Shown one piece after another: positions 16,117 through 23,760 of a DNA stretch of 57,705 bases (positions are counted from its first letter, which is position 1; each line of letters opens with the position of its first letter). The translations under genes were made by a program, and so were the position numbers. Below the pieces are notes generated by a model. It made no database searches, was not told the DNA's origin, and saw nothing but the letters and a program-made list of their open reading frames with translations. Source of the stretch: Flavobacterium sp. (GTDB lineage Bacteria > Bacteroidota > Bacteroidia > Flavobacteriales > Flavobacteriaceae). The stretch lies in NCBI GenBank assembly GCA_030153045.1, contig JASLID010000072.1:1-57705 (forward strand), written 5' to 3'.

Positions 16117-17173
16117 AAAAAATGATTCTTTAGCGTTAGGACGAGCTCTTGTTACTGCTACTTTTTTAGTAAGCATATTTTTAAATACGAGTTTGTGGTT
16201 AAGCGACAATTCATTTCCATTAATTCCTTTTTTTAATCAAATTCCCAATACTCCATTATTTTTTAGCAAAATAGTATTCGGTATTTTAGTTTTATTACTC
16301 ATTATATTTGCTTTTAGACCAACTAATCTAATTACATCGCTACTTGGATTTACCTTATTATTTTTATTTTTAACAGACATTAATAGACTCCAACCGTCTT
16401 TTTATATCTTTTCACTGTTGCTTTTTTGTTTATCTCCATTTTTAGATAATAAAAAGGCAATATCCCTAATTATTTTACTTCTTTCAGCAATTTATTTTTG
16501 GAGTGGAATACACAAATACAATAATAATTTTATAAATACTTGGCTTGGTGGATTAAATAAAAGAATTGATTTTGTTCCCTATTTTATCAGGGTTGCATTT
16601 ACTTATGCAATACCCTTATTAGAAGCCAGTTTTGGTATCGGTTTACTTTTTTTATCAACTAGAAAAGTAGCTGGATTGCTATTAATTGTAATGCACCTTA
16701 TAATCATTACCTCGCTTTGTTTTATGGGTATTGGATATACAGTACTACCTCTTAATGTATTGATGATTTTAGTCTTATTTATATTTATTTTTAAATCGGA
16801 TATCACATTTAAATTACTTTCCTCATTTTCAAAAACTAAATTGGCATTAATCACTTTAGTTTGGTTGTTACCTATTCTAAATTTTACCGAAAACTGGGAT
16901 CATTTTTTATCGTTTAGCATTTTATCAGGAAAGCCAAAATACGCTTATATTGTTATTAACGATAATTCACTAATTGGTAAATTACCTAAAAACATGCACC
17001 AATATATAAGCGATTATAACAATACAAAAATTATCAACTTGAATGGTTGGGCATACACTACTAAAGGAATTATGGTGTACCCAGAAACACGAGTTTATAC
17101 TAAAATTAATGAATATGTAGCTTCATTTTCTTCAAATATGGATGAAAAAACGACTACTTTAATTGAATATTAA
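16103..17173 (+). CDS. Polytopic membrane protein, HTTM/DoxX-like
   Basis: 356 residues with about eight to ten hydrophobic helices through residue 260 and a soluble C-terminal part. The stretch IYFWSGIHKYNNNFINTW is reminiscent of the G-x-x-K motif of HTTM (vitamin-K-carboxylase-like) membrane proteins, but the match is weak. It overlaps the HsdR-N-like gene by 14 bp and ends 12 bp before a glycosyltransferase gene, so the three are likely one transcript. Inference: it may act in membrane lipid or polysaccharide handling with the glycosyltransferase. The function is not recognised. Confidence 0.8.
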   Translation: MEVFKKNDSLALGRALVTATFLVSIFLNTSLWLSDNSFPLIPFFNQIPNTPLFFSKIVFGILVLLLIIFAFRPTNLITSLLGFTLLFLFLTDINRLQPSFYIFSLLLFCLSPFLDNKKAISLIILLLSAIYFWSGIHKYNNNFINTWLGGLNKRIDFVPYFIRVAFTYAIPLLEASFGIGLLFLSTRKVAGLLLIVMHLIIITSLCFMGIGYTVLPLNVLMILVLFIFIFKSDITFKLLSSFSKTKLALITLVWLLPILNFTENWDHFLSFSILSGKPKYAYIVINDNSLIGKLPKNMHQYISDYNNTKIINLNGWAYTTKGIMVYPETRVYTKINEYVASFSSNMDEKTTTLIEY

Positions 17174-17185
17174 GAATTTAAATAA

Positions 17186-18157
17186 ATGAAAATAGCCGTA
17201 GTCATATTAAATTGGAATGGAGTAAAATTGCTAGAACAATTTCTACCGTCAATTCTTCAATATTCGAAAGAAGCGACTGTTTATGTGGCTGATAATGCTT
17301 CAACTGACGATTCTATTTCCTTCATAAGAAATCATTTTCCTTCCATTAAAATCATTCAGAATAAAGATAATTTCGGCTTTGCCAAAGGTTATAACGATGC
17401 GCTTCAACATGTTGAAGAGGAAATTTATGCTTTAGTCAATTCCGATATTGAAGTGACGGAAAATTGGTTGCAACCGATTCTTTCTTTATTTGAAAACGAA
17501 CCTAAAACAGCCATTATCCAACCTAAAATTCTTGATTTTAAAAACAAAGAATACTTTGAATATGCAGGTGCTGGAGGTGGATTTATAGATAAATATGGTT
17601 ATCCATATTGTCGTGGACGTGTTTTTGAAACGATAGAAAAAGACAACGGACAATACAATGACACTATAGAGATTTTCTGGGCTTCTGGAGCTTGTTTTTT
17701 TATTCGAAAAGAAGTGTATCGTGAGCTGAATGGCTTTGATCCCGATTTCTTTGCGCATCAAGAAGAAATCGATTTGTGTTGGAGAGCAAATAACAAAGGA
17801 CATGTTGTGAAATATTGTGGAATTTCGACAGTTTATCATGTGGGCGGTGCTACTTTAGACACTGGAAATCCAATGAAAACCTTCTTAAATTTTAGAAATT
17901 CATTATGGATGTTACTAAAAAATTTACCTAAAACCCAATTACTACCAATTATACTGGTTCGTATGCTTTTAGATGGAATTGCTGGAATACGTTTTTTATT
18001 ACAAGGAAAACCAAAACACACTTGGACTGTACTAAAATCGCATTTTTATTTTTACCTTTATATTACTAAGTTCCTTAAAAAGAGAGATATAAATCAAAAA
18101 GAAAATTATTACAAAATAAATTCTATTGTTTATCGTTACTTTATACAAAAACAGTAA
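17186..18157 (+). CDS. Family 2 glycosyltransferase
   Basis: 323 residues with a GT-A fold: VVILNWNG at the N-terminus, YVADNASTDDS (nucleotide-binding), LVNSDIEV (the DXD-like site), then SGACFFIRKEVYRELNGFDPDFFAHQEEIDLCWR (acceptor/catalytic region, shown here only by its ends), and a C-terminal membrane-associated region. It resembles rhamnosyl- or similar transferases that act on surface polysaccharide; donor and acceptor cannot be told. It is the last gene of the unit that begins at 15661. Confidence 0.9.
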   Translation: MKIAVVILNWNGVKLLEQFLPSILQYSKEATVYVADNASTDDSISFIRNHFPSIKIIQNKDNFGFAKGYNDALQHVEEEIYALVNSDIEVTENWLQPILSLFENEPKTAIIQPKILDFKNKEYFEYAGAGGGFIDKYGYPYCRGRVFETIEKDNGQYNDTIEIFWASGACFFIRKEVYRELNGFDPDFFAHQEEIDLCWRANNKGHVVKYCGISTVYHVGGATLDTGNPMKTFLNFRNSLWMLLKNLPKTQLLPIILVRMLLDGIAGIRFLLQGKPKHTWTVLKSHFYFYLYITKFLKKRDINQKENYYKINSIVYRYFIQKQ

Positions 18158-18203
18158 GAATTTAGACGTTAATTTTTAACATTAGTTTATACCTATAAAC
18201 TTT

Positions 18204-18231
18204 TTTGACCATAATTAACTTATTAATTTTA
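18204..18231 (+). promoter_or_regulatory. Candidate promoter of the OmpA lipoprotein gene
   Basis: TTTG (18204-18207), 16 bp, TAATTTTA (18224-18231), a near match to TTTG/TAnnTTTG, 24 bp before the ATG. Confidence 0.35.
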
Positions 18232-18255
18232 CAACACTAATTTAAAACTTTAATT

Positions 18256-19089
18256 ATGAAAAAGATTGTATTTGTCCTTTCTGTATTGGCCATTTCATTA
18301 TCTTCCTGTGGTACAAAGAAAAAAATTGCAGCACTTGAAGCTCACAATAAAGAGATTCAAGACTTGTTAAACACTTGTACTGTAAAATTAAATACTTGTT
18401 TGACCGAAAAAGAAGCCATGGCTAATCAAAATGAGTTCCTTAAAAAGAACAATACTGATTTGATTAACAATATGGGTAACATGACCACTTTGACTACTCA
18501 AGGTGCACAAAACCTTGAAAAATCGTTAGAAAGTCTAAAAGAAAAAGATTTAAAAATTTCTAGACTTCAAGACGCTTTAACCAAAAAAGATTCAGTTACA
18601 CTAGCCTTAGTAACGAGTTTAAAACGTGAAGTGGGTATTGACGATCCAGATATTAATATCAATGTAGAAAAAGGTGTTGTTATGATATCCATTGCAGATA
18701 ATCTTTTATTCAAATCTGGAAGTTACGATGTGAGCGACAGAGCCAAAAATGTTTTAGCCAAAGTGGCCAAAGTAGTAAACAGCAAACCTGATTTTGAATG
18801 TATGGTGGAAGGTCACACGGACAATGTGCCTATTAAAAATACAGTATTGCTAGACAACTGGGATTTATCAGTAAAAAGAGCTACTTCAATTGTGAGGGTT
18901 TTGCATAACGATTTGGGTGTAAATCCAAAACAGTTGATTCCAGCAGGTAGAAGTTATTATATTCCACTGGTAGAAAATGATACTCCTGAGAATCGTTCAA
19001 AAAACAGAAGAACCAGAATTATTATCATGCCCAAAATTGATCAATTTTACGACATGATAGAAAAAGAAATGAAAACATTGAGTAAATAA
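18256..19089 (+). CDS. OmpA family lipoprotein with coiled coil
   Basis: 277 residues. A lipoprotein signal (lipobox LSSC, Cys18) is followed by a coiled-coil region with several Cys (about 20-115) and a C-terminal OmpA domain (about 145-262; LFKSGSYDVSDRA, VEGHTDNVPI, NRSKNRRTRIII). Family knowledge: lipid-anchored in the outer membrane and bound to peptidoglycan through the OmpA domain. The coiled coil would span the periplasm. It is a single gene with a strong terminator. Confidence 0.9.
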   Translation: MKKIVFVLSVLAISLSSCGTKKKIAALEAHNKEIQDLLNTCTVKLNTCLTEKEAMANQNEFLKKNNTDLINNMGNMTTLTTQGAQNLEKSLESLKEKDLKISRLQDALTKKDSVTLALVTSLKREVGIDDPDININVEKGVVMISIADNLLFKSGSYDVSDRAKNVLAKVAKVVNSKPDFECMVEGHTDNVPIKNTVLLDNWDLSVKRATSIVRVLHNDLGVNPKQLIPAGRSYYIPLVENDTPENRSKNRRTRIIIMPKIDQFYDMIEKEMKTLSK

Positions 19090-19109
19090 TCAGATCATTT
19101 AAATAACAA

Positions 19110-19143
19110 AAAACGCCTTGAGAATATTCAAGGCGTTTTTTTT
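19110..19143 (+). terminator. Terminator after the OmpA lipoprotein gene
   Basis: AAACGCCTTGA pairs with TCAAGGCGTTT around a 6-nt loop, followed by a run of T. The A-run on the other side lets it serve the convergent gene as well. Confidence 0.85.
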
Positions 19144-19157
19144 GTTATAATCTATAC

Positions 19158-19778
19158 TTACAATACATCTAAGCTTCCTTTTCCTTCACGAATCACTTCG
19201 GGTTCATGGCCTGACAAATCGATGACTGTTGAACCCACATTGTCACCATAACCACCATCTATAACTAAATCGACAAGATTTTGCCATTTCTCGAAAATCA
19301 ATTCAGGATCTGTTGAATATTCTAATACTTCATCTTCATCGTGAATCGATGTTGAAACAATTGGATTACCCAACATTTTTACAATTTCAAGCGCAATATT
19401 GTTATTTGGTACACGAATACCGACAGTAGTTTTCTTTTTGAATTCTTTTGGTAAATTATTATTACCAGGTAAAATGAAAGTATATGGGCCAGGTAAAGCG
19501 CGTTTTAAAATTTTAAACGTTGACGTATCAATTTGCTTCACATAATCGGATAAATTGCTCAAATCATGACACACAAATGAGAAGTTGGCTTTGTCTAATT
19601 TTATTCCTTTTATCTTAGCGATTCGTTCTAAAGCTTTGGTATTCGTAATATCGCAACCCAAACCATAAACAGTATCGGTAGGATAAATAATTAATCCGCC
19701 GTCTTTTAAAACCTTAACGACTTTTGCAATAGCTGCTTCGTTGGTTTTGTCTTCGTATATTTTGATGAATTGTGACAT
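19158..19778 (-). CDS. L-threonylcarbamoyladenylate synthase family protein (YciO-type)
   Basis: 206 residues, the length of E. coli YciO. The Sua5/YciO/YrdC signature is present: YPTDTVYGLGCDI, RIAKIKG, then PGPYTFILPG, VGIRVPN, PIVSTSIH and STVIDLSG. Family knowledge: TsaC/Sua5 members make threonylcarbamoyl-AMP for t6A37 of ANN-decoding tRNAs. The alignment I recall (FIKIYEDKT, NFSFVCHDLSNLSDY) is closer to YciO than to TsaC, and the YciO branch is not proved to have the same role. A separate Sua5/TsaC elsewhere in the genome would settle which it is. Confidence 0.88.
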   Translation of the reverse strand: MSQFIKIYEDKTNEAAIAKVVKVLKDGGLIIYPTDTVYGLGCDITNTKALERIAKIKGIKLDKANFSFVCHDLSNLSDYVKQIDTSTFKILKRALPGPYTFILPGNNNLPKEFKKKTTVGIRVPNNNIALEIVKMLGNPIVSTSIHDEDEVLEYSTDPELIFEKWQNLVDLVIDGGYGDNVGSTVIDLSGHEPEVIREGKGSLDVL

Positions 19779-19813
19779 TTAATTTAATTTTTTACTCAAT
19801 AGTTTATTTACAA

Positions 19814-19861
19814 CGTCAGCTCGAGTGATTTTGAGAGGAACGAACAAAATTGTATCGAGAG
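19814..19861. repeat. Half palindrome element left of the GIY-YIG gene
   Basis: About 48 bp (CGTCAGCTCGAGTG ... GAGGAACGAACAAAA ... TGTATCGAGA) match the reverse complement of 20271-20318 with only a handful of differences, so this is a copy of one arm of the palindrome at 20203-20318. Its inner end TGTATCGAGA (19851-19860) is the exact inverse of TCTCGATACA at 20161-20170, on the other side of the GIY-YIG gene. Confidence 0.8.
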
Positions 19862-19865
19862 CCAA

Positions 19866-20153
19866 TCAAAAATTTTTCTTTGCTAAATTAGGTAACTTAT
19901 CATATTCTTCATTAATCAAGGCCTCCTTTTTAGCTCTTGACCATTTTTTAATTTTCTTTTCGAATTCTATTGCAACAGTAATATCTGTAAATTCACAATA
20001 ATAAACTAATTCTATTGGTCTTTTATCCGAAGTATAGCAATCTGGATAAAATCCAATTTCATGTTGAAATAATCTTTGAGTTAAATTACTCGTAACTCCA
20101 GTGTAGTATGAATTATCAGAACATTTTAATATATAAACAAATGATTGTTTCAT
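19866..20153 (-). CDS. GIY-YIG nuclease family protein
   Basis: 95 residues forming a single GIY-YIG domain: YILKCSDNSYYTGVTSNLTQRL (here Y-I-L ... Y-T-G) with the catalytic Arg in LTQRLFQH, the Glu in EFEKKIKKWSRAKKEALI, and a short basic tail. Family knowledge: a UvrC-like endonuclease fold that uses Tyr, Arg and Glu to cut DNA; small stand-alone members are common in Bacteroidota and mostly uncharacterised. The gene is bounded on both sides, at 5 and 7 bp, by the inverted 10-mer TGTATCGAGA/TCTCGATACA, part of a palindromic repeat family, which suggests a role connected with that element. Confidence 0.9.
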   Translation of the reverse strand: MKQSFVYILKCSDNSYYTGVTSNLTQRLFQHEIGFYPDCYTSDKRPIELVYYCEFTDITVAIEFEKKIKKWSRAKKEALINEEYDKLPNLAKKNF

Positions 20154-20160
20154 TTAAGCT

Positions 20161-20170
20161 TCTCGATACA
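20161..20170. repeat. Inverted 10-mer right of the GIY-YIG gene
   Basis: TCTCGATACA, the exact inverse of 19851-19860, begins 7 bp before the GIY-YIG start codon. The same 10-mer pair forms the inner stem of the palindrome at 20203-20318. Confidence 0.7.
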
Positions 20171-20202
20171 TTATAATTAACACTAATATTTATTTTAACA
20201 CT

Positions 20203-20318
20203 CCGTCATTTCGAGTGGTTTCAATGTAACGCAGCGGAATTGAAATTGTATCGAGAACAATTGATAAACTTCTCGATACATTTTTGTTCGTTCCTCACAA
20301 AAACACTCGAAGTGACGG
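20203..20318. repeat. 116-bp imperfect palindrome (intergenic repeat family)
   Basis: The outer arms CCGTCATTTCGAGTG (20203-20217) and CACTCGAAGTGACGG (20304-20318) are imperfect inverted copies. The inner arms TGTATCGAGA (20247-20256) and TCTCGATACA (20271-20280) enclose a 14-nt loop. CGTCATTTCGAGTG palindromes of this type are widespread between genes in Flavobacterium genomes. Confidence 0.8.
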
Positions 20319-20330
20319 AAATAATAACAT

Positions 20331-22661
20331 CTAGCCAATAACGTCCAGCTTCGCAAAACGCAGCAACAACTTCTTAATACCTCCTACTTCAAATTTAATC
20401 TCCGCCTTTTTATCGGCGCCAACGCCTTCAAGATTTAGGACTTCTCCTCTTCCGAAACGTTCGTGCATGACCACATTTCCAGGAACTAATTTATTGTCAA
20501 ACAAATTAGCATTGCTTGATGAATTACTGGAAACGGGCTTCAATTTACGAATATTTGCCGAAGAAACTGGCTCGCTATCTGTAATATATTTAGGTGGCGT
20601 TCCTGCAATAGGCTTCGCCTGACGCAATTTCGATTTGTCTACATCGCCAAAAATATCATGATCAATCATCGGCTTGTAGCGATAATTGGTTTCAGTTGGT
20701 GTCAAATATTCTAGAAATTCACCGTCAATTTCTTCAATAAAACGCGAAGGTTCACTATCGGTTAATTTTCCCCAGCGGTAACGCGATTGCGCATACGTCA
20801 AATAGGCTTGATGTTCGGCACGAGTTAAAGCCACGTAAAACAAACGGCGTTCTTCTTCTAGTTCGCTTCGGGTACTCATACTCATGGCACTTGGGAATAA
20901 ATCTTCTTCCATTCCTACGATAAAAACCGTTGGAAATTCCAGTCCTTTCGCCAAGTGAATCGTCATCAATGCTACTCTATCATCATCACTGGTATCTTTG
21001 TCTAAATCGGTTGCTAGAGCTACATCTTCCAAAAATTCAGATAAAGCACCACGAGCACCATCAACTTCTTTTTGACCTTCAGTAAAATCTTTAATACCGT
21101 TCAATAATTCTTCTATATTTTCAATACGGGCAATACCTTCCGGTGTTCCGTCTTTTTTTAATTCTTGAATGTACCCTGTTTTTTTTGCCACATGATCTGC
21201 AAGGAAAAAAGCATCTTGATTTTCATTGATGACTTGAAAACTCTTAATCATTGTGACAAAATCCTGCAACTTGTTTTTCGTTCCAGAATTCAGCTTTAAA
21301 TCAATCTTATCAATGTGTTCCATTACTTCAAAAATAGAACGTTTGTAATGATTGGCAGCTATGGTCAGTTTTTCAACAGTCGTATCCCCTATTCCTCTCG
21401 CTGGATAATTAATTACTCGGATTAGCGCCTCTTCATCTTTTGGATTGATAACCAAACGCAGGTAACACAAAACATCTTTGATTTCCTTGCGTTGGTAGAA
21501 CGACAAACCTCCATAAATTCTATACGGAATATCACGTTTACGCAAAGCATCTTCCATGGCACGGGATTGTGCATTGGTACGATACAAAATCGCAAACTGA
21601 TTGTTGGTCATTTGGTTGTTCATTTTTTGTGACCAAATTTCACCAGCTACAAATCGGCCTTCATCGTTATCTGTTATGCTTCGGTGAATTTTTATTTTGG
21701 GTCCAGAGTCGTTCGCAGTCCAAACAATTTTATCCAATTTCACCTTGTTCTTTTCAATGATAGAATTTGCTGCTTCCACAATGTTTTTAGTCGAACGGTA
21801 ATTCTGTTCCAAACGGTACATCGTAACATTATCGTAGTCCTTTTGGAAATTTAAAATGTTATTGATGTTGGCGCCCCGAAAAGCGTAAATACTTTGCGCA
21901 TCGTCCCCAACAACACATATATTTTGAAATCTGTCCGACAAAGCACGAACAATCAAATATTGCGAGTGATTGGTATCTTGGTACTCATCTACCAGAATGT
22001 ATCTAAAACGATTTTGGTATTTCATCAACACATCAGGAAAACGAGTCAGCAGTTCGTTGGTTTTCAATAACAAATCATCAAAATCCATCGCACCGGCTTT
22101 AAAGCATCGGTCCACATAGTTTTGATAAATTTCACCCAAACGAGGCTTTTTGCTCATGGCATCAGACTCCTGCAATTCTGGGTTATTGAAATAGGCTTTT
22201 ACGGTAATTAAACTGTTTTTATAAGAGGAAATCCGACTAAAAACCTGCTTTGGTTTGTAAATGTCTTTGTCCAATTGCATTTCCTTGATAATTGCACCCA
22301 ACAAACGAACACTATCTTGTGAATCATAAATGGTGAAGTTACTTGGGTAACCCAACTTATCAGCTTCCGAACGAAGGATTTTAGCAAAAACCGAGTGAAA
22401 TGTTCCCATCCAAAGGTTTTTAGCTTCAGTGTTTCCAACAATGTCAGCGATACGCTTTTTCATTTCACGCGCCGCTTTATTGGTAAAGGTTAGTGACAAA
22501 ATATTAAACGCATCAACACCTTGACTCATCAAATTGGCAATTCTCACGGTAAGTACACGTGTCTTTCCAGAACCGGCACCGGCAATAACAATCATTGGCC
22601 CATCTTTTTGTAAGACAGGGGCTTGTTGTGCTTCGTTAAGTTGGCTAATATATCTTTGCAT
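20331..22661 (-). CDS. uvrD: UvrD/PcrA family ATP-dependent DNA helicase
   Basis: 776 residues from ATG 22661 (MQRYISQLNEAQQ). This start is chosen over an ATG at 22685 because AAAGGAG stands 9 nt before it, the best ribosome-binding site in the window. SF1A helicase motifs occur in order: AGAGSGKTR (Walker A), LSLTFTNKAA, VDEYQDTN (DExx), VGDDAQSIY, LEQNYRST, LMTIHLAKGLE and FYVALTRAE. The C-terminal Tudor-like part (VVMHERFGRGEVLNLEG) is typical of PcrA/UvrD. Role: 3'-5' unwinding in nucleotide excision repair, mismatch repair and removal of recombinase or stalled RNA polymerase. PcrA and UvrD cannot be told apart by sight. Confidence 0.93.
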   Translation of the reverse strand: MQRYISQLNEAQQAPVLQKDGPMIVIAGAGSGKTRVLTVRIANLMSQGVDAFNILSLTFTNKAAREMKKRIADIVGNTEAKNLWMGTFHSVFAKILRSEADKLGYPSNFTIYDSQDSVRLLGAIIKEMQLDKDIYKPKQVFSRISSYKNSLITVKAYFNNPELQESDAMSKKPRLGEIYQNYVDRCFKAGAMDFDDLLLKTNELLTRFPDVLMKYQNRFRYILVDEYQDTNHSQYLIVRALSDRFQNICVVGDDAQSIYAFRGANINNILNFQKDYDNVTMYRLEQNYRSTKNIVEAANSIIEKNKVKLDKIVWTANDSGPKIKIHRSITDNDEGRFVAGEIWSQKMNNQMTNNQFAILYRTNAQSRAMEDALRKRDIPYRIYGGLSFYQRKEIKDVLCYLRLVINPKDEEALIRVINYPARGIGDTTVEKLTIAANHYKRSIFEVMEHIDKIDLKLNSGTKNKLQDFVTMIKSFQVINENQDAFFLADHVAKKTGYIQELKKDGTPEGIARIENIEELLNGIKDFTEGQKEVDGARGALSEFLEDVALATDLDKDTSDDDRVALMTIHLAKGLEFPTVFIVGMEEDLFPSAMSMSTRSELEEERRLFYVALTRAEHQAYLTYAQSRYRWGKLTDSEPSRFIEEIDGEFLEYLTPTETNYRYKPMIDHDIFGDVDKSKLRQAKPIAGTPPKYITDSEPVSSANIRKLKPVSSNSSSNANLFDNKLVPGNVVMHERFGRGEVLNLEGVGADKKAEIKFEVGGIKKLLLRFAKLDVIG

Positions 22662-22710
22662 TTTTAGAAACTCCTTTATTTGCAAAAATAGCTATAATAT
22701 GTAGTATAAA

Positions 22711-22737
22711 AAAAGGCATTCTAAAAAGAATACCTTT
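22711..22737 (-). terminator. Terminator of the nonsense-mutated gene
   Basis: AAAGGCATTCT (22712-22722) pairs with AGAATACCTTT (22727-22737), with one G-U pair on the minus-strand RNA, followed there by a T-run. It directly follows the stop at 22743. Confidence 0.65.
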
Positions 22738-22742
22738 ATAAT

Positions 22743-23132
22743 TTAATTTTGTGAAGCGGTCTTTATTTCCAACTTTTTGATGATTTGTGCTTCATCATCG
22801 GTTAATACCTTGGTTAGAATAATATCTTCGAGTTCTAAAATACCCGGCTCTAATAAAATCGTGTTTGATTTGACATTAACCTGATCTAAATTGATGGTTA
22901 GCATTTTAAATTCCAAATGTGAAATTATAATTTCTGAATTGTTTGAAGCAGAAATCTGAAAAGCACCTTCGTCATTTGAAACTGTTCCAAAGCCTGAATT
23001 TTTGACTGTTATTGAAGCGCTTTGAATGGGTTACTTTGTAGTGGTATCTTTTAAAAACAAAACGAAATTTTGCTGTAAAAATACATTACATGTGAATAAA
23101 ACCAAAAGCAAAAGACCCATAGACTTCTTCAT
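22743..23132 (-). pseudogene. Carboxypeptidase-regulatory-like secreted protein with one in-frame stop
   Basis: Read on the minus strand from ATG 23132, the frame gives a signal peptide (MKKSMGLLLLVLFTCNVFLQ), then NFVLFLKDTTTK, a TAA at 23031-23033, then PIQSASITVKNSGFGTVSNDEG and ILELEDIILTK to a stop at 22743. It is 130 codons with one nonsense codon at position 34. The second part is a carboxypeptidase-regulatory-like/peptidase-associated beta-sandwich as seen in many Bacteroidota secreted proteins (compare K-P-I-x-x-A-x-I). CAA to TAA by a single base change would explain the stop. The terminator after it is intact, so the inactivation looks recent, unless the base is a sequencing error. 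Confidence 0.8.
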
Positions 23133-23209
23133 TGATAGACAGTGAAAATCAATAATATTCTTACAAAGAAAGAAAATTATTTTAATCCCAATTTATTTAT
23201 TAAAAATTA

Positions 23210-23217
23210 TATTTTTG
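23210..23217 (+). promoter_or_regulatory. Candidate -7 element of the gene at 23237
   Basis: TATTTTTG fits TAnnTTTG and ends 19 bp before the ATG. No convincing -33 TTTG. Confidence 0.4.
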
Positions 23218-23236
23218 TAGCATACAAATTATCAAA

Positions 23237-23758
23237 ATGGATTACTCAAAACTTTTCGAAATACTGGCTTATACACTTCCATCATTAATTACTGGTGGCG
23301 TGGCATACTATTTATTCAATTCTTATTTTAAAGATCAACAAAACACCAGACGTTGGTTATTGCAAAAAGAAAATCAAAAAGATGCTTTACCGCTGCGATT
23401 ACAAGCATACGAGCGTATGGCTTTGTTTTTAGAAAGAATTAATCCGTCGAAATTATTAATTAGAGTCACTCCTACTTCATCTGATTCTAATGATTATGAA
23501 AATTTATTGATTTATAGTATCGAGCAAGAATTTGAGCACAATTTAACGCAACAAATTTATGTGACTGATGAATGTTGGACAATTATTTTAACTGCAAAAA
23601 ACACCATTATCCAAAACATTCGTAAAACGAATATGAGTGGAAAAATAGACAGTGCCGATAAGTTACGTGAAACTATTTTAAGAGATCTATTGGATAGTGA
23701 ATCACCATGTAATGTGGCTTTGGGTTATTTGAAACACGAGGTTGCTTCATTTTTATAA
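23237..23758 (+). CDS. Conserved-looking hypothetical protein with N-terminal membrane anchor
   Basis: 173 residues. One hydrophobic helix (about 8-28; ILAYTLPSLITGGVAYYLF) is followed by a cytosolic, mostly helical part with QKDALPLRLQAYERMALFLERINPSKLLIRV and a charged C-terminus. I do not recognise a named family, though similar proteins occur in Flavobacteria beside M1 peptidase genes. It converges with the M1 aminopeptidase gene, with stops 2 bp apart. There is no catalytic motif. Confidence 0.8.
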   Translation: MDYSKLFEILAYTLPSLITGGVAYYLFNSYFKDQQNTRRWLLQKENQKDALPLRLQAYERMALFLERINPSKLLIRVTPTSSDSNDYENLLIYSIEQEFEHNLTQQIYVTDECWTIILTAKNTIIQNIRKTNMSGKIDSADKLRETILRDLLDSESPCNVALGYLKHEVASFL

Positions 23759-23760
23759 AG

